From Bacillus sp. FJAT-28004 (GTDB lineage: Bacteria > Bacillota > Bacilli > Paenibacillales > Paenibacillaceae), in NCBI RefSeq assembly GCF_001280845.1, contig NZ_LGHP01000001.1:2256435-2320434 (forward strand): 64,000 nucleotides of DNA, given 5' to 3'. Numbering within the stretch: the stretch's first letter is position 1; the number at the start of each line of letters is the position of its first letter. A model generated the notes under the pieces. The model worked only from the letters and a program-made list of their open reading frames with translations, made no database searches and was not told where the DNA came from. Position numbers and translations under genes: made by a program. Below, in pieces: positions 61,950-64,000 of the stretch.

Positions 61950-62366
61950 TTAGTATGGTCTCCGTTGATCGGGTGGGTTACGCTTGCTGCGCAGATAAAC
62001 GAACGCTACGCGTATCAACATAATAATGGCGAAGATAGCCATTAGATTGATCATAAGACCAAGAATATTACCGAATGCACCCATGCCCGCAAACAAACCG
62101 CCGAACATCAAGCCTGCCAATCCGCCTATCATTAAACCTTTCATCAAGCTACCGCCGCCAAAGAATCCAGGTTTTGTAGTACCAGTAGTTGTACCTGCTT
62201 TCTTTCCTGGGTTCGTTTGACTAACGTTATCCGATTTCTTAGGGTTTTGTGTAACGCTTTGTTTCGGAGATTTCATTCCGCCTCGTGGTTTTGCATCGGC
62301 ATACTGTCCGAAACCTAGTGTGATGAATAGTGTGAGTGCCAGCATGACCATGAATCCCTTTTTCAT
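61950..62366 (-). CDS. exported membrane protein with Gly-rich segment (Tim44-like N-part)
   Basis: A 138-residue protein: signal peptide (about 1-25), a Lys/Gly/Thr/Pro-rich spacer, a Gly-rich hydrophobic segment (GGGSLMKGLMIGGLAGLMFGGLFAGMG), a second helix and a basic end. Similar proteins in bacilli are annotated Tim44-like or unknown. AGGAGGAGAAAACAC precedes the ATG. It leads a two-gene unit with the DUF2653 protein. Confidence 0.78.
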   Translation of the reverse strand: MKKGFMVMLALTLFITLGFGQYADAKPRGGMKSPKQSVTQNPKKSDNVSQTNPGKKAGTTTGTTKPGFFGGGSLMKGLMIGGLAGLMFGGLFAGMGAFGNILGLMINLMAIFAIIMLIRVAFVYLRSKRNPPDQRRPY

Positions 62367-62558
62367 CTGTGTTTTCTCCTCCTGATATCTTTAATACATT
62401 CTTAACAAACATAGATAATATACGGCTAATAGAGACGATGGTTTCATTTATTAATATAGGATTGGTCAAAATGTATGAAAGTATAAGCTACATATGCTAA
62501 TATTTTTATTATCAATATATTGATGAATTTGCCTGGAGCAAGAAGTTTGGAGGTTTTT

Positions 62559-63098
62559 ATGATTTCTTTTCCGAAAGCGTATATCACTTATTTAGTGGAG
62601 TTTCATGCAACCCGAGACTATTTCGAATGTCACGAGCTTCTTGAGGAGTACTGGAAAGAGAATCCCGGTGATCGATTTGCAGATACGTGGGTTGGTCTTA
62701 TTCAGCTAGCAGTAGGCCTCTATCACGAGCGCAGAGGCAATGTTGTTGGCGCAGTTAAGATGCTTATACAAGCTGAGCGGAGATTGTCTGCAGCTCCACT
62801 TGATGAGCTTGGTATTGATAAGTACAGCTTGCAGAAGCAAATAAGTTCGAGATTGTCTTATTTACAAGCAGCGGACGAATCAACCTATACAGACATTAAT
62901 TTGCAAATTATAAATGATGATCTTGTTTTATTGTGTCAGCAGACTTGTGACCAAAGAGGCTTAATATGGGGAGCGCCAAGTCCATTAGATGAAGAAGCAA
63001 TTATTCACAGGCACACGAAGCGAGACAGATCTGAAGTGATAGCAGCAAGACTTGCAGCTTATGCAGCAAAAAAACGGGAACGCAACGGTTTGATTTAA
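62559..63098 (+). CDS. DUF309 family protein
   Basis: A 179-residue helical protein with the family core FECHELLEEYWK, WVGLIQLAVGLYHERRGN. Its function is unknown. ATG 62559 follows TTGGAGG by six bases; the longer frame from 62520 has no site. The rho-independent terminator overlaps its last codons. Confidence 0.88.
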   Translation: MISFPKAYITYLVEFHATRDYFECHELLEEYWKENPGDRFADTWVGLIQLAVGLYHERRGNVVGAVKMLIQAERRLSAAPLDELGIDKYSLQKQISSRLSYLQAADESTYTDINLQIINDDLVLLCQQTCDQRGLIWGAPSPLDEEAIIHRHTKRDRSEVIAARLAAYAAKKRERNGLI

Positions 63099-63124
63099 TA
63101 ACCGTTATGTTCCCGTTTTTTTTA
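63075..63124. terminator. bidirectional terminator overlapping DUF309 stop
   Basis: A 16-base arm CGGGAACGCAACGGTT (63075-63090) pairs with 63100-63115 with one mismatch; the loop holds the stop codon at 63096-63098. A T run follows on the plus strand, and an A run precedes it for the convergent carbonic anhydrase gene. Confidence 0.88.
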
Positions 63125-63133
63125 TAATTATGC

Positions 63134-63694
63134 TTAAGGAGTTGCAGCATCTACTAGTTCTAATTCTCCGGTTTCGGAATCGATAATCAATCCATGAACA
63201 AGAATATTAGCAGGTAGCAGTGGGTGATTGCGAATGATGCTTACACTGTTAAGGACGCTGTCTCTTACGTTGTCGAACCCTGTTAACCAGCGCATCAGAT
63301 TAAGACCGGAATGCTTTAAGGTAGTAATCGTCTCATTGGAAACACCACGTTCTTCCATATGCTGAATAATGTGTTCAGGATTGATTCCAGTCATACCACA
63401 ATTAGTATGACCGATGACAAACACCTCATCTGCTTGAAGCTCGTATAGAGCAACGAGGATACTACGCATGATATTGCCAAAGGGCTGTGTAACGATAGCA
63501 CCGGCGTTTTTAATTATTTTAGCATCGCCATTTTTGAGATTCATGGCTTTGGGCAGCATTTCTGTCAGCCGAGTATCCATGCATGTGACGATGACCATTC
63601 TTTTGTTTGGATATTTGCTTGTGGAATATTTCTCGTATTTCCGATTTTCTACAAATTCTTTGTTGTAGCTTAATATTTCATCAATCTTGTTCAT
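63134..63694 (-). CDS. beta-class carbonic anhydrase
   Basis: A 186-residue enzyme that interconverts CO2 and bicarbonate. Zinc ligands Cys38 and Asp40 (CMDTR), His96 and Cys99 (HTNC) are present. The short length and C-terminus fit the YvdA-like type. It overlaps the HesB-like gene before it by four bases (ATGA), so they form one operon. Confidence 0.93.
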   Translation of the reverse strand: MNKIDEILSYNKEFVENRKYEKYSTSKYPNKRMVIVTCMDTRLTEMLPKAMNLKNGDAKIIKNAGAIVTQPFGNIMRSILVALYELQADEVFVIGHTNCGMTGINPEHIIQHMEERGVSNETITTLKHSGLNLMRWLTGFDNVRDSVLNSVSIIRNHPLLPANILVHGLIIDSETGELELVDAATP

Positions 63695-64000
63695 GCTGCA
63701 CCTCCGCCGCTGAGAAAACGAAGGTTCAACGTATAGATTTGACTATCACTCTTAAGACTAAAGCTGTTTCGTTCCGGGTTATAATCAACTCGAAGATGGG
63801 GTTCATAATATATTTCATGACGAGGTTCATAATAGAAGGGCAATGGCTCGCCTTGAGCGAGTTTGTCGTCCACGGAGGGCTCACTAATTAACTGAAGGGC
63901 AGGAACGCCGCTAACGACACAACCGCAGCCTTCCGTATCATGAAGCAGTTTCAATTGATTTTTCCCCTCTTTTAAATAAGGAGTTAACCGATCAGTAGCT
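63691..64000 (-). CDS. HesB-like (YqkB-type) Fe-S biogenesis domain protein, 5' end cut by window
   Basis: The reading frame stays open to the window edge. The upstream residues TDRLTPYLKEGKNQL continue into LKLLHDTEGCGCVVSGVPAL, the conserved cysteine region of YqkB-type HesB-fold proteins. So the TTG at 63954 is not the start and the true N-terminus lies beyond base 64000. Such proteins are small and of uncertain role in iron-sulphur metabolism. Coupled to the carbonic anhydrase gene. Confidence 0.82.
   Translation of the reverse strand, partial: ATDRLTPYLKEGKNQLKLLHDTEGCGCVVSGVPALQLISEPSVDDKLAQGEPLPFYYEPRHEIYYEPHLRVDYNPERNSFSLKSDSQIYTLNLRFLSGGGAA

Noticed and set aside
1..64000. Insertion sequences, prophage, tRNA or rRNA genes
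   Set aside because: No transposase, integrase or phage proteins are among the readable genes, and no cloverleaf or rRNA-like stretch was noticed in the gaps. Short degenerate elements could be missed by eye.

Overview
The window looks like chromosomal DNA of a spore-forming Gram-positive bacterium close to Paenibacillus or Cohnella. Evidence is the moderate base composition, strong AGGAGG-type ribosome binding sites with frequent TTG and GTG starts, a KinB-like sporulation kinase, a family of tiny one-helix proteins of the YjcZ type behind sigma-K-like promoters, a YaaH-like GH18 enzyme, and many AraC/ABC-importer/glycosidase modules. I see no rRNA, tRNA, insertion sequence, prophage or CRISPR array.

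Region 1 (0-4.7 kb): a small zinc-ribbon protein; araA behind two AraR-like boxes and three tandem 41-bp hairpin repeats; a methyltransferase; a conserved unknown; and a Fur-controlled HmoA-type heme monooxygenase that apparently starts at CTG.

Region 2 (4.7-31.5 kb) is built for polysaccharide and furanoside use. A Cache-AraC regulator precedes an LplB/LplC-type importer and a 1230-residue secreted clan-A glycosidase with CBM9 and Big_2 domains. Then come a PhyH dioxygenase divergent from an AraC regulator, an Asn-rich exported protein, a TerD-vWA protein with a sialate-esterase-like enzyme, and an AraC regulator divergent from a GH172 enzyme. Next is an operon of binding protein, two permeases, PhyH dioxygenase and TIM-barrel isomerase, bracketed by two paralogous AraC regulators.

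Region 3 (29.3-39.1 kb) looks like one LacI regulon. A GH127 beta-L-arabinofuranosidase, a second binding protein with two permeases, a HAD phosphatase, the LacI regulator, a zinc dehydrogenase and a Gfo/Idh/MocA oxidoreductase share one operator motif at three promoters. GH127 would release L-arabinose, which AraA isomerises, tying this locus to the first gene cluster.

Region 4 (39-64 kb) is mixed core and accessory: LysR and a thioesterase, small unknowns, an Rrf2/DoxX pair, a decayed isomerase, a DMT exporter half, copZ-copA behind a CsoR-like site, a DUF7002-like protein, an HxlR/oxidoreductase pair, four clustered tiny membrane proteins, a dehydrogenase-AraC pair, nagA with a DeoR regulator and a phased operator, a KinB-like kinase, a GH18 enzyme, DUF2653, DUF309, carbonic anhydrase and a HesB-like gene cut by the window end.

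The most novel-looking signals are the three-site LacI operator set, the AraC-bracketed PhyH/isomerase importer operon, the strictly spaced sigma-K-like promoters of the tiny-protein genes, the phased DeoR operator, and a zinc-finger/NDT-like protein that lacks the usual catalytic glutamate. All functional calls are from reading the sequence; no searches were run.
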